From CAUZEO01 sp963578625 (GTDB taxonomy: Bacteria > Verrucomicrobiota > Kiritimatiellia > SLOV01), in contig CAUZEO010000019.1 in NCBI GenBank assembly GCA_963578625.1, positions 1-31,426 on the forward strand: DNA of 31,426 nucleotides. The letters run 5' to 3'. The notes beneath the pieces are model-generated. The model did no database searches and was not told the DNA's origin. It saw nothing but the letters and a program-made list of their open reading frames with translations. Each line of letters opens with the position of its first letter. Within the stretch, counting starts at the first letter, position 1. The position numbers and the translations under genes are program-made. Below are positions 1 through 8,242 of the stretch, in pieces.

Positions 1-1
1 T

Positions 2-2119
2 TCCGTGCAGGCTCTGGAGCCGGTGCCGCGTAAGCGCAATGGCCACGAATCCTATGCGATGGAAATTGCCGCCCCGATGATCGCGCCGGGTCCTGACGGC
101 GAAGAGAAAGTCGTCGGCTACCTGGTGGGCTTGTTCTGGATGAAAGACTTTCTTGCGGACTGTCTTCTTCACGTCCGGAGAGATGGGCTGGAGTACATCC
201 TCACCATCGACGATTCGTCCGGCGAGCCCTACACTTTTGATGTCCGGCTTGGCGTAGAAGGAGCCTTTGAAGAGGGTGTGGGCCGTGATCGGATCGAGAC
301 CATTTTGTTGGGGCAGCATGAAAGTCATGTGCTTGAATTCGCGGGCCGCGAGATCGAGACCACCATTGCTCCAACGCCCGGTTACCTGGCCCTGAGTCGT
401 ACCCAGTGGGAGTGGTGGGTGCTGTCCGGCGGCTTTTTCTTCAGCGTGCTTCTGGGGGATTACTTTCTGGTGCTGGCGACTCGGGTAGCCGAGTTTGAAC
501 GTCTCGCCGGCGAGCATGTGTCTGCATTGTCCGCTGCCACCGATGAACTGGCGCGGCAGCTGAGCCTTTCCGATCGAGCCTCCAGCCAGCTAAGCAAGTT
601 GACCCAGGCGATGGAACACAGTTCTGTCGCAGTGCTGATTACAGACATGCGGGGAATCGTGGAGTACGTGAACGAGAAGTATTCCCGCATCACGGGATAT
701 CCCAAAGCGGAACTAGAAGGGAAACCTGCGTCTATCCTGGAGCCGGGATGTCTTGAAGAAGAAGAGTTGACCACGCTGTGGGACTCCATGATTCGCGGCA
801 AAGAGTGGCATTCAGAGTACCGGGACCGCTTGAAAGATGGCGGCGTAGTCATGGACTTTGGCGCCTCCATGGCGCCCATCAAAGACAGCGATGGCAATGT
901 GTCCCACTACGTCTTCATGATTAACGATATTACCGAACGTATGAAGCTGCAGGAACAGTTCCTGCAATCTCAGAAGATGGAAGTCATTGGACGCCTGGCG
1001 GGCGGTGTTGTGCATGACCTTTCGAACATGCTGACCGTCATTCTCGGTTTCAGTCAGATCGTCCAGAGCCAGCTCGAAGAGGACGACCCATTGATGGGGG
1101 ACATCAATGAGATCATCCGGGTCGGCGAACGGGCAGGGGACCTGAACCGGCAGTTACTGTCGTTCGCCCGCACCCAGGCCGGTAGATCCGAGCGGGTTCC
1201 CGTAAGCAAAATGATTTCGGATATGGAAAAGTTCCTGAACCATACCCTGGGTGAAGATATTCGGTTGACGTTCGATCTGGTGGGGGAAGGAGACGTAATT
1301 CTGATCGATCCCGGCCAATACAATCAGCTCATCATGAACCTGGGTGTCAACGCCCGGGACGCCATGATGCCGGCGGGCGGCGACTTGCATATATCCACCC
1401 GTATTGCGGATTTGCCCGCGGACATGGTCCGGGTCCATAAGCTGAAGCCCTGTCCGCAAGTTGAACTCTGTGTGCGTGACACCGGGTGCGGCATGTCGGA
1501 GGAAGTCCGCGAGCACTTGTTCGAACCGTTCTTTACCACCAAGGAAGAGGGGAAGGGCACGGGCCTGGGTCTTTCGACGGTGTGCGGCATCGTGACCCGA
1601 TTTAACGGCGGAATTATGGTCGAGAGCAAGGAAGGCGCTGGCACCGAATTCAAAATCTATTTTCCGGTTCATGTTGGATCGGCCGACGAGGAGTCCGAGA
1701 TCGGACCGGTGGAAGTGCCGCGCGGCGAAGAAACCATTCTGCTGGTAGAGGATGACCGGGATCTTCGCACGCTCTGCATCTATCTGCTGAAGGCTCTTGG
1801 GTACAATATCCTGGAAGCAAGCTGCGGCCGCGAAGCTCTGATCATCGCCAAGGAGCAAAAGCACGACATCGATCTGATCATGACGGATATCATTATGCCG
1901 GAAATGAACGGGCTCGATCTGGCGAACTGTCTGCGCGGCGTGCGGCATGACTTTAAGATCGTGTTCACCACCGGATTCAGCGAACACCCTCTTTTTGTGG
2001 ATACGAACGCCTTCAGCAAGTCCACTCTCCTGCGAAAGCCGTTTTCGCGGGAGGAACTGGGATTCTGCGTCCGATCCATGCTGGACAACGAACCCACCGC
2101 GGTGGAGTTGTTCGGCTAA
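2..2119 (+). CDS. Hybrid sensor histidine kinase/response regulator, 5' end cut by window
   Basis: Membrane signalling kinase with a receiver domain in the same chain. Numbering from the GTG at 5: residues 1-130 look like the C-terminal half of an extracytoplasmic CHASE-type sensor; about 136-158 is a transmembrane helix (WWVLSGGFFFSVLLGDYFLV); a short coiled segment follows; PAS is about 199-312 (GIVEYVNEKY, ITGYP); HisKA contains the phospho-acceptor H337 in GGVVHDLSNML; HATPase_c shows NLGVNARDAM, DTGCGMSEE and GTGLGLST; the receiver domain starts near 574 (ILLVEDD), with phospho-acceptor D628 in MTDIIMP and K in LRKPF. The frame is open to the window edge and the CHASE domain is incomplete, so the true start lies upstream. 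The H-box is slightly divergent from the usual AHDFNNLL. The output cannot be read from the sequence: there is no DNA-binding domain, so signalling probably passes to a separate partner. Confidence 0.93.
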   Translation, partial: SVQALEPVPRKRNGHESYAMEIAAPMIAPGPDGEEKVVGYLVGLFWMKDFLADCLLHVRRDGLEYILTIDDSSGEPYTFDVRLGVEGAFEEGVGRDRIETILLGQHESHVLEFAGREIETTIAPTPGYLALSRTQWEWWVLSGGFFFSVLLGDYFLVLATRVAEFERLAGEHVSALSAATDELARQLSLSDRASSQLSKLTQAMEHSSVAVLITDMRGIVEYVNEKYSRITGYPKAELEGKPASILEPGCLEEEELTTLWDSMIRGKEWHSEYRDRLKDGGVVMDFGASMAPIKDSDGNVSHYVFMINDITERMKLQEQFLQSQKMEVIGRLAGGVVHDLSNMLTVILGFSQIVQSQLEEDDPLMGDINEIIRVGERAGDLNRQLLSFARTQAGRSERVPVSKMISDMEKFLNHTLGEDIRLTFDLVGEGDVILIDPGQYNQLIMNLGVNARDAMMPAGGDLHISTRIADLPADMVRVHKLKPCPQVELCVRDTGCGMSEEVREHLFEPFFTTKEEGKGTGLGLSTVCGIVTRFNGGIMVESKEGAGTEFKIYFPVHVGSADEESEIGPVEVPRGEETILLVEDDRDLRTLCIYLLKALGYNILEASCGREALIIAKEQKHDIDLIMTDIIMPEMNGLDLANCLRGVRHDFKIVFTTGFSEHPLFVDTNAFSKSTLLRKPFSREELGFCVRSMLDNEPTAVELFG

Positions 2120-2133
2120 AAGGTGAAATTGGC

Positions 2134-3072
2134 TCAGGGATCCGTCGAGCCGACATCCGCTCCTCCGGTGCTTCCGCTGATGGCCCTACTGTTTGGAGCG
2201 GCAACAATCACGCCGACCTTGTTGTTGGCGGAAATAACGAAATTCATGGAATTTCCCGCGGCGCGATTGCGGATGATCAGATTACCTGCACTTTCCACCT
2301 CGATGCCGCGATCACTATCGGACACGGCGGTTCCTTCGATCCGGTTGTCGGAGTTGATGACGTGAATTCCCGCCCTGTCCCCCCCCCATGTTTCTATTGC
2401 GGTCGCAATTGTTCTCCGCCACCCGATCGTCGAACGTAACCTGGATGCCGTCTTCCAGGTTGAACACGCTGGCGCATTGGGTCACGCGGCTGGAGAAGGA
2501 TGCATCGATGCCATCGTCGCCATTACTTGTTGACGTGTATCGGACCACCGTGCCGGCTGCGGTGGCGATTCCATCGCCGCTATTATTTCGGGTCGTGCAG
2601 GCGTGAATGGAGTTGCCACCGTGCACGGCGGAAATCCCGTTGCTGGAGTTCCCCAGCGCCGTGCAGGCGCTGATCGTGCTCCCTATGTTCACATAGATTC
2701 CGTTCATACCATTGTCTATTGCTGAGCACTCACTGAGGGTCGCCGAGTTTCCCGCAAGGATCCCCTCCAGGGCCCCGGTCACCCCGAGTAGCGTGAATCC
2801 GCCCAAATCGAGGGTCGCATCACTCGCCTCTATGGAAATCCCGGGCCGGGTTGGAGCTCCGGTTAAATTCGTCGTCACGTAGTAGGATTCCGGCGTGTCG
2901 ATCACATAAGGCAACAATGAGATCGTGGTTCGTGGTTCCCCTGTTCCAGCGTTTTCATGATCGGCGCAGGAGGGCCGGGCGGCGCCAGGTCGCCCTGGGC
3001 AAACAGCGGTGCCTCGCAGGCGAGCAAGTAGACAGCGAAGACGGTGAGAGTTGTTGTCGCGGGCCTATTCAT
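2134..3072 (-). pseudogene. Secreted right-handed parallel beta-helix protein, two frameshifts
   Basis: Reading from an ATG at 3072 gives a signal peptide (MNRPATTTLTVFAVYLLAC, then a site near LFAQ) and a Pro-rich linker ending in MKTLEQ. The frame is then lost near 2937-2941, where one base appears to be missing. A shift restores EPRTTISLLPYVIDTPESYY and continues into beta-helix repeats (GGFTLLGV, NGMNGIYV, NSSNGISAV, NNSGDGIAT, NGDDGIDA, NLEDGIQV). A second shift lies in a run of nine C (nine G on the coding strand) at 2379-2387; the other frame then gives AGIHVINSDNRIEGTAVSDS and the rest to a TGA at 2134. Such N-G-x-G-I rungs are typical of NosD/pectate-lyase-like beta helices, which bind or cleave polysaccharide. 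No catalytic residues can be assigned. Both shifts lie in homopolymers, so sequencing error or, for the G9 tract, slippage-based switching are alternatives to decay. Confidence 0.75.
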
Positions 3073-3192
3073 GATCGGGCACTCTTATACGGACCTAACG
3101 ATGTCTGATATTTATTCTATCCTGAAATGTTCCATCAAGGTCGTCGATGACTCCCTCATCGGGTGGAGCAAATCCAAAATTCAAGATCACCT

Positions 3193-5556
3193 TCAGTCCA
3201 CCACCACCAGCTGATCCACTACCAGGTTTTCAATCGTCTCGGTCGCGCCGCCCGGCCAGGTGATTTCGAGATCCACGGGGCCGGTATGGCCGCCGAGCCC
3301 GAAGTGCAGGACGAGGTCGTTCTGGTTGTGCTCCCCGGTTCCGCCTTCCACCTGCCGGCTGAGCACCTGGTTGCCGAGCTGGATCCGGGCCTGGGCTCCG
3401 ATCGCGGAACGGTTCACGCCCCGCGAGGCGCCGTCCAGTTTGACCTTTAGCCAGTGATTTGCGTTGCCCTGGTTCTCATAGAAATCCCCCTCCGTCACGA
3501 GGTCGAGGTCGCCGTCCAGGTCAAAATCGGCCCAGGCGGCCTGGTACGTGTACGTCAGGGCCCCAAGGCCGGATTCGGAGGTTACATTCGTAAATTTCCA
3601 GTTCCCGTCGTTCCGGTAGAGAACGGATTTGGACCCCACGTATGCGGTGGTGAAGTAGAGGTCCAGGTCTCCGTCATTGTCGTAGTCCGCCAGTGTGGGG
3701 GATGCGTAGGATTCGATCCAGTCCGCTCCGTCCAGTTCATCCATAAGCTGGAAGGTATAGCCGCTGCCCGGCCCGAGGTTTCGTAAGAATTTCGATTCGT
3801 CCGACCAGCGAAAATCGTGGTGATTGAAGTTACCCACGAACAGATCGAAGTGCCCGTCATTGTCCAGGTCTCCAAAGGCAGAGCCAATCGTGTGCCCATA
3901 TGGATTGAGAGACGGGGCAACGGGAGGGTTGTCGCCGGCCACTCCGTATGTTTTGGCATCATCCGCGAAACTGCCTGATCCGTTGTTCCGCCAGAGGTAG
4001 TTGGGTAGCTGACGATAGTTGGAAACGTAGAGATCCAGGTCCCCGTCTTCGTCGAAGTCACATGCCGTGACCCCGCGTCCGTGGCGACGCGGCACTGACT
4101 CGATCCAGTCAACCGAGAAGGAACTCCCGGCGTTGTTTCCCAGGATGACATCCTGATACGGACCCGAAATCGACGCCGTCTCATATCCGCCCAGGTAGAG
4201 GTCGGCATAGGAATCGCCGTCCCAATCACCCCAGCAACCGCCGCGGCTGATCACAGAAGGCAATCCGGAAACAGCCTGCTCAGTGAATCCGGTCCCGGCA
4301 TTGTTGAGGAAAATCCTGGCTGTAACCACCCCGGCGTCCTGGCCATAGAAATCGAGATATCCATCATTGTTGTAATCTGCCCAGGCTCGGCCCGGCGCAA
4401 GGTAGGAAAACGAAAAGCTGATTCCCCCGCTGTTTTTCCAGATCCTGACTCCATCCGCCAGGTCGGGAAAGCCGTCGTTGTTGAAGTCGCCCCAGGCCGC
4501 GGAAAGATCGCTTAGGCCTGGAATGATCGACGCGGTTTTGTTGATCAGTATCGCTCCCGATACCGCCGGCGGGTCGGGGCTGATTGCCACCGGCGCGACG
4601 CGGTAGAGCTGATGGTTGTCGGATCCGGCGGCGGATTGCAATTGAATGCTGGACCCGTTGCCCCGGACGAAGGTGCAGGTGCTAGTCCAACTGCCGGGGT
4701 CGGTCACATCGGCTGTGGAATCCAGGCGGTAGATCAAATCGGGATCGGTGAGCGGGACTTCGATCGTGACGGCTGTCCGGGGAGCCTCGGTGAGGATCAT
4801 ACCGGGCTCTTTGCCCACCAGGTTGCCTTCCCCGGTGAGGACGATGCGCTCAATATTGAGGTCGCCCCCGACCGCGGTCGGCTGCACGTCGGCGATGATT
4901 TCCAGGCGGGCAATTTCGGATACCGGATTGTCGAACGCCGTGGCGCCAAGGACTACTTGATCGCTACCTCTGGTTTCCGTTATGAGCGCGGTGAAGGTGT
5001 CGGTCGAAGTATCGAAATCGATCTCGATGTTCGCCACCACGCCACCGCGCCAGTTGATCAAGTCGCTGTCGTTAACGAACTGGCCGGCGTTGACCTGCGA
5101 GAGTCGAAGGAGGCCGATGGTTGCGTCGGCAGACACGAACTCCATCGCCACCACGCCGGCGCTGTCCAGGAGCCGCGCCCGAAAGGGGGTATTGCCGGTG
5201 CCGTCCAGGACGCCGAGGATCGCAAACGAGCCGCTGTCGAGGTGGAACGTGAAATCGATGGCGGCCTGCATCGGTTCGGTGGCCGCCGTCAAAACCCGAA
5301 GACGGCCGACGTTGCCGTTGCCCACACCGGCGAAGGAGGAATCCCGCTTGGCCGCCTTGGCGGGTGGATTCGCAAAGATGTCACTCTCCGCGTTCATGAT
5401 CCAGGTTTGCCCGTCGGTAATGTCCGCGGTGTCCCAGTCATTCAGGTCCGGCTGGCCGCCGGTGGCGAAGTCCTCGGTAAAATTGAAGGCGCCCAGAACC
5501 GGGCTCAACTCCATGACGAAGAAGACATACGTGGTAAGTAGGGTTCTGCACGGCAT
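3193..5556 (-). CDS. Secreted FG-GAP/VCBS repeat protein with ASPIC/UnbV C-terminus; paralogue A of the five-member family
   Basis: A 787-residue extracellular protein. Residues 1-22 form a signal peptide (MPCRTLLTTYVFFVMELSPV). Residues 24-242 are the domain shared with the genes at 5655, 7111, 8243 and 13356 (FTEDF, DITDGQTWI, AKRDSS, SQVNAGQF, FDTSTDTFTA, AFDNPV.EIARLE, ERIVLTG). Residues about 260-325 are the short module with YRLDSTADV. About 345-690 are FG-GAP/VCBS blades with calcium-type loops (DFNNDGFPDL, DFDEDGDLDLY, DLDNDGHFDLF, DYDNDGDLDLYF, DFDLDGDLDLV). About 700-785 is an ASPIC/UnbV domain (NHWLKVKLDG, GAQARIQLG, ITWPGG). Known FG-GAP proteins form integrin-like propellers that bind ligands or partners. 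It is divergent from paralogue B with about 100 bp between the start codons. The substrate is unknown. Confidence 0.9.
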   Translation of the reverse strand: MPCRTLLTTYVFFVMELSPVLGAFNFTEDFATGGQPDLNDWDTADITDGQTWIMNAESDIFANPPAKAAKRDSSFAGVGNGNVGRLRVLTAATEPMQAAIDFTFHLDSGSFAILGVLDGTGNTPFRARLLDSAGVVAMEFVSADATIGLLRLSQVNAGQFVNDSDLINWRGGVVANIEIDFDTSTDTFTALITETRGSDQVVLGATAFDNPVSEIARLEIIADVQPTAVGGDLNIERIVLTGEGNLVGKEPGMILTEAPRTAVTIEVPLTDPDLIYRLDSTADVTDPGSWTSTCTFVRGNGSSIQLQSAAGSDNHQLYRVAPVAISPDPPAVSGAILINKTASIIPGLSDLSAAWGDFNNDGFPDLADGVRIWKNSGGISFSFSYLAPGRAWADYNNDGYLDFYGQDAGVVTARIFLNNAGTGFTEQAVSGLPSVISRGGCWGDWDGDSYADLYLGGYETASISGPYQDVILGNNAGSSFSVDWIESVPRRHGRGVTACDFDEDGDLDLYVSNYRQLPNYLWRNNGSGSFADDAKTYGVAGDNPPVAPSLNPYGHTIGSAFGDLDNDGHFDLFVGNFNHHDFRWSDESKFLRNLGPGSGYTFQLMDELDGADWIESYASPTLADYDNDGDLDLYFTTAYVGSKSVLYRNDGNWKFTNVTSESGLGALTYTYQAAWADFDLDGDLDLVTEGDFYENQGNANHWLKVKLDGASRGVNRSAIGAQARIQLGNQVLSRQVEGGTGEHNQNDLVLHFGLGGHTGPVDLEITWPGGATETIENLVVDQLVVVD

Positions 5557-5567
5557 GATCGCAGCTC

Positions 5568-5589
5568 ATTTGCCACAAAATCGGCAAAT
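5568..5589. promoter_or_regulatory. Inverted repeat between divergent paralogues, candidate operator
   Basis: ATTTGCC, eight bases, GGCAAAT: a perfect 7-bp inverted repeat in the roughly 100-bp gap between the divergent start codons at 5556 (minus) and 5655 (plus). The centre-to-centre geometry of about 15 bp suits a dimeric regulator. No regulator gene is nearby and no second copy was noticed, so the function is inferred from position only. Confidence 0.3.
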
Positions 5590-5654
5590 TGGCCAGCCTC
5601 TTAACCTTGCACGCTTGTTATGCCGGGCGAACGGGTCCATATTCGTGCAGGCTT

Positions 5655-6704
5655 ATGAAAGCGACGCTAACCCTGCTTCTCAGGAATTCGTTTACCGTTT
5701 TGGTTTTCTTCGTTGTCTTCCCGGGTTTCGGGCGGGGGCAGAACCTCAGTTTCACGGATGATTTCAGTGACGGCATCGGACACCCGGGAACATTCGGCGC
5801 GGACGGAGAGTGGGACAACGGGGATTTTGTCGACGGACAAATCTGGATCATCCCCATGGATGCTGACCCGTGGCCGGGGCCAGGTGTGGGGGCGAAACGC
5901 GATACCAGTTCCATGGGTGGCACCGGAAACAACATCGCCGGGCGACTGCGGGCGCTGGAGTCCGCTAAACAACCGGGTGGCGCCGCCAACTCCGCCGTCG
6001 CCGCGATCGATGTTACTATCCCGCTGGACATCGGCTCCCTGAGCATCAGCGCTATCGGAGACGGCACCTCCCGCACCGGGTTTAAGATCCGCCTGCTGAA
6101 TGAATCCGGGACGCCGGCACTCGAGGTCGTGGTGCAAAACAGCGCCCCGCTCTCGTCGGTGATCGAGGCGTCCCAGGTGAATGCGGGCACGTTCGTCAAC
6201 GCGGCTGACGATGTTAACTGGGCCGGCGGCGTCGGGGCGAATATAGTGATCAACTTCGACGTGCGCACGGACACCTTCGATGCCACATTCTCCGATACCG
6301 GCGGTAGTGGCCCGATTGTCCTGAGTGAAACCGCGTTCGACAATGCCGTGGACCGGATCGCCCGCTTCGAACTCGAATGTTTCCTGGCCAACGGCGCGGA
6401 GACCAATATCGGTTCCGAAGTCAGCTTCGAGCGCATCGCCCTGACGGGCGCCAAAGTTATCGAGAATATCAACCTCACCCAGGTTCAGGTTGGAGAGACG
6501 ATCGCTCTTGAGTTCTTAAGTGAGGTCGACGTCACCTACCGGCTAGACAGCACCACAGACCTGGTGTCATCGAACAACTACACCGACACCGGGGCCTACA
6601 CCGTGGGCAACGGAGCGAATATGTTGGTCTTTGATCCGGCCGGATTCAGCGCCGGCAAGGCCTACCGGGTCCGTGTGAGCCCGACGGATTTGCTCGTGCC
6701 CTGA
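5655..6704 (+). CDS. Secreted protein, paralogue B of the five-member family
   Basis: A 349-residue secreted protein of unknown function. The ATG at 5655 is chosen because it opens a clean signal peptide (MKATLTLLL ... VVFPGFGRGQ); the upstream in-frame extension is not signal-like. The shared domain covers about residues 30-275: LSFTDDFSDGIGHPGT, DFVDGQIWIIP, GAKRDTSS, GNNIAGRLRAL, IGDGTSRTG, SQVNAGTF, GANIVINFDVRTDTFD, ETAFDNAVDRIARFELEC, GSEVSFERIALTG. A C-terminal module follows (about 290-345) with YRLDSTTDLVSSNNYTDTG, a DPAGF motif and KAYRV. The DDF opening and the closing ERIALTG strand recall concanavalin-like jelly-roll domains, but that fold is inference. It is closest to the protein at 7111, with long near-identical stretches, indicating tandem duplication. 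No catalytic motif is recognised; a glycan-binding role fits the neighbourhood. Confidence 0.85.
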   Translation: MKATLTLLLRNSFTVLVFFVVFPGFGRGQNLSFTDDFSDGIGHPGTFGADGEWDNGDFVDGQIWIIPMDADPWPGPGVGAKRDTSSMGGTGNNIAGRLRALESAKQPGGAANSAVAAIDVTIPLDIGSLSISAIGDGTSRTGFKIRLLNESGTPALEVVVQNSAPLSSVIEASQVNAGTFVNAADDVNWAGGVGANIVINFDVRTDTFDATFSDTGGSGPIVLSETAFDNAVDRIARFELECFLANGAETNIGSEVSFERIALTGAKVIENINLTQVQVGETIALEFLSEVDVTYRLDSTTDLVSSNNYTDTGAYTVGNGANMLVFDPAGFSAGKAYRVRVSPTDLLVP

Positions 6705-6805
6705 CACTCATGGACGACACGCCCATGACGTACCTGGCGTTTGTGCCGCATCCGATGAGACTTCAGCGGGTTCGAGTTGGAGGGCCTGGCCGCGCGGTAC
6801 CTACT

Positions 6806-6900
6806 TGAAAATTCGACATTGAGTATTCGACATTGGACATTTTCCGATTTCTGCCACCTTGCGGAGCCGGAAATGTCGAATGTTCAATTTCAAATTTCGA
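6806..6900. repeat. AT-rich direct and inverted repeats in a 406-bp gene-free gap
   Basis: The gap 6705-7110 holds no convincing gene. Within it ATTCGACATT occurs twice (6811-6820 and 6825-6834), followed by GGACATTTTCCG. An inverted partner, CGGAAATGTCGAATGTTCAA, begins at 6868. The arms could form an imperfect hairpin with a loop of about 20 bases. The base composition is more AT-rich than the flanking genes. It resembles dispersed palindromic elements rather than a terminator, because there is no T-run at the foot of the stem. Confidence 0.55.
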
Positions 6901-7110
6901 AGGAGGTAGATCAGGGGGGTACATTGCTGCAGTCGCCATCTTCTCCCAAATTCGCCCGCTATTGGCTCGGCATCGCCCACGCTAAGAGCGAAAACGTAAA
7001 GAAAAAGGTGAAATCACGCCGATTCTCCTCATAAATCGCTTGCGAGAGTACACCGGTTCTTCTAGGCTCCGTGAGGTTATGGATGAGTCCTGCAAATTTT
7101 GGAGCCGCTA

Positions 7111-8142
7111 GTGACTAATCGATCCTTGTTAGCCGTGTTCGCTACTTTCCTGGTCGCACAGATTTCGGCCCCAGGCCAGACCACCTTGAGCTTCACGGAT
7201 GATTTCAGCGATGGCATAGGCCATCCCGGGACGTACGGGGCCGATGGAAATTGGGACGATGGGGATATCGTCGACGGCCAGACCTGGATCATTCCATTTG
7301 ATGTTGATAACTTCAGCCTGGCTGCGGCGGCGAGACGCGATTCACCTCCCCAGGGTTTCACGGGCAACAACATTGGCGGGCGGTTGCGTACGTTGCGGGC
7401 CTCTGCGCACCCCGGCGGGGTCACCAACCTTGCCCTCGCCGCCATCGATCTCACTACCGAGTTGGATGTCGGCACCCTGCGCCTGAATGACTTCGGAGAC
7501 GGAACGAGCAGATCGGGTCTTAATATCCGGCTTCTGAATTCTGCAGGAATCGTTGGACTGGAGATCGTAGTGCAAATCAGCGAGCCTCTCGGGAATTACA
7601 TCTCAGCGTCGCAGGTCAACGCAGGCACCTTTATCACAGGGGGCCAGGGAATCGCCTGGCTCGCCGGCGTGGGTGCCAACCTTGTAATCAACTTCGATGC
7701 GCGGTCGGACACCTTCGAAGTGGTAGCGACGGACACCTTTTTCGGAGGACCGGCGATTCTGACCGAAACCGCCTTCGACATTCCCATCGACCGGGTGGCC
7801 CGACTCGAACTCGAATGTTTTCTGGCCCACGATGCGGCAACCCAGATTGGCTCCGAGGTCAGCTTCGAAAGCATCTCGCTGGTCGGCACCAACCTCAACC
7901 TGGAGGTCGAGTTCGCCCAGATCTCCTCCCAGGATGCCGATGGCATCGAATTCCCGAGCCAGAGCAACGTTGTTTACGGCCTGGACAGCACCACTGACCT
8001 GGTGACTTCCAACAACTTCACCAGCACCGGCGCCTATCTGATCGGAGACGGGTCCACCCAACTCCTCTTCGACCCGGCCGGTTTCAGTACCAACAAGGCT
8101 TACCGGGTCCAGGCGGACCCGCCAGAAATTCGACCCTTATAA
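7111..8142 (+). CDS. Secreted protein, paralogue C of the five-member family
   Basis: A 343-residue secreted protein, the closest relative of the gene at 5655. The GTG at 7111 is preferred over an upstream TTG because GGAG lies about six bases ahead of it (7101-7104) and translation gives a compact signal peptide (VTNRSLLAVFATFLVAQISA, then PGQ). The shared domain shows LSFTDDFSDGIGHPGTYG, DIVDGQTWIIPFD, AARRDSP, GNNIGGRLRTL, FGDGTSRSG, SQVNAGTFITG, GANLVINFDARSDTFE, ETAFDIPIDRVARLELEC and GSEVSFESISLVG. The C-terminal module has VVYGLDSTTDLVTSNNFTST, LLFDPAGF and KAYRVQ. There are no membrane segments after the signal and no catalytic signature. The role is unknown; an extracellular binding domain is a reasonable inference. 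Confidence 0.85.
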   Translation: MTNRSLLAVFATFLVAQISAPGQTTLSFTDDFSDGIGHPGTYGADGNWDDGDIVDGQTWIIPFDVDNFSLAAAARRDSPPQGFTGNNIGGRLRTLRASAHPGGVTNLALAAIDLTTELDVGTLRLNDFGDGTSRSGLNIRLLNSAGIVGLEIVVQISEPLGNYISASQVNAGTFITGGQGIAWLAGVGANLVINFDARSDTFEVVATDTFFGGPAILTETAFDIPIDRVARLELECFLAHDAATQIGSEVSFESISLVGTNLNLEVEFAQISSQDADGIEFPSQSNVVYGLDSTTDLVTSNNFTSTGAYLIGDGSTQLLFDPAGFSTNKAYRVQADPPEIRPL

Positions 8143-8242
8143 AGAATTGAAACAATCGTGATTTAAACGGACGTCGCCGGCACAAACGGCGGTACAGGAG
8201 CAGAACCCAACAACAGAAAACTCGAACAGAGTGGAGACCAAA

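Noticed and set aside
1154..1987. 277-codon antisense frame opposite the histidine kinase
   Set aside because: The opposite strand encodes canonical HisKA, HATPase and receiver motifs throughout; the antisense product resembles nothing.
3660..5200. Short-period DNA repeats that might suggest a CRISPR array
   Set aside because: They are the codons of repeated D-x-D/N-x-D-G loops in FG-GAP blades, of uneven spacing and sequence; there are no constant repeats and no cas genes.
4612..5541. Long antisense open frame opposite the FG-GAP protein
   Set aside because: It is a GC-rich shadow of a gene with a clear signal peptide and named domains; its translation has no recognisable domain or leader.
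6777..7034. Small 85-codon frame between paralogues B and C
   Set aside because: It reads straight through the AT-rich repeat cluster, has no convincing ribosome binding site and no coding signature.
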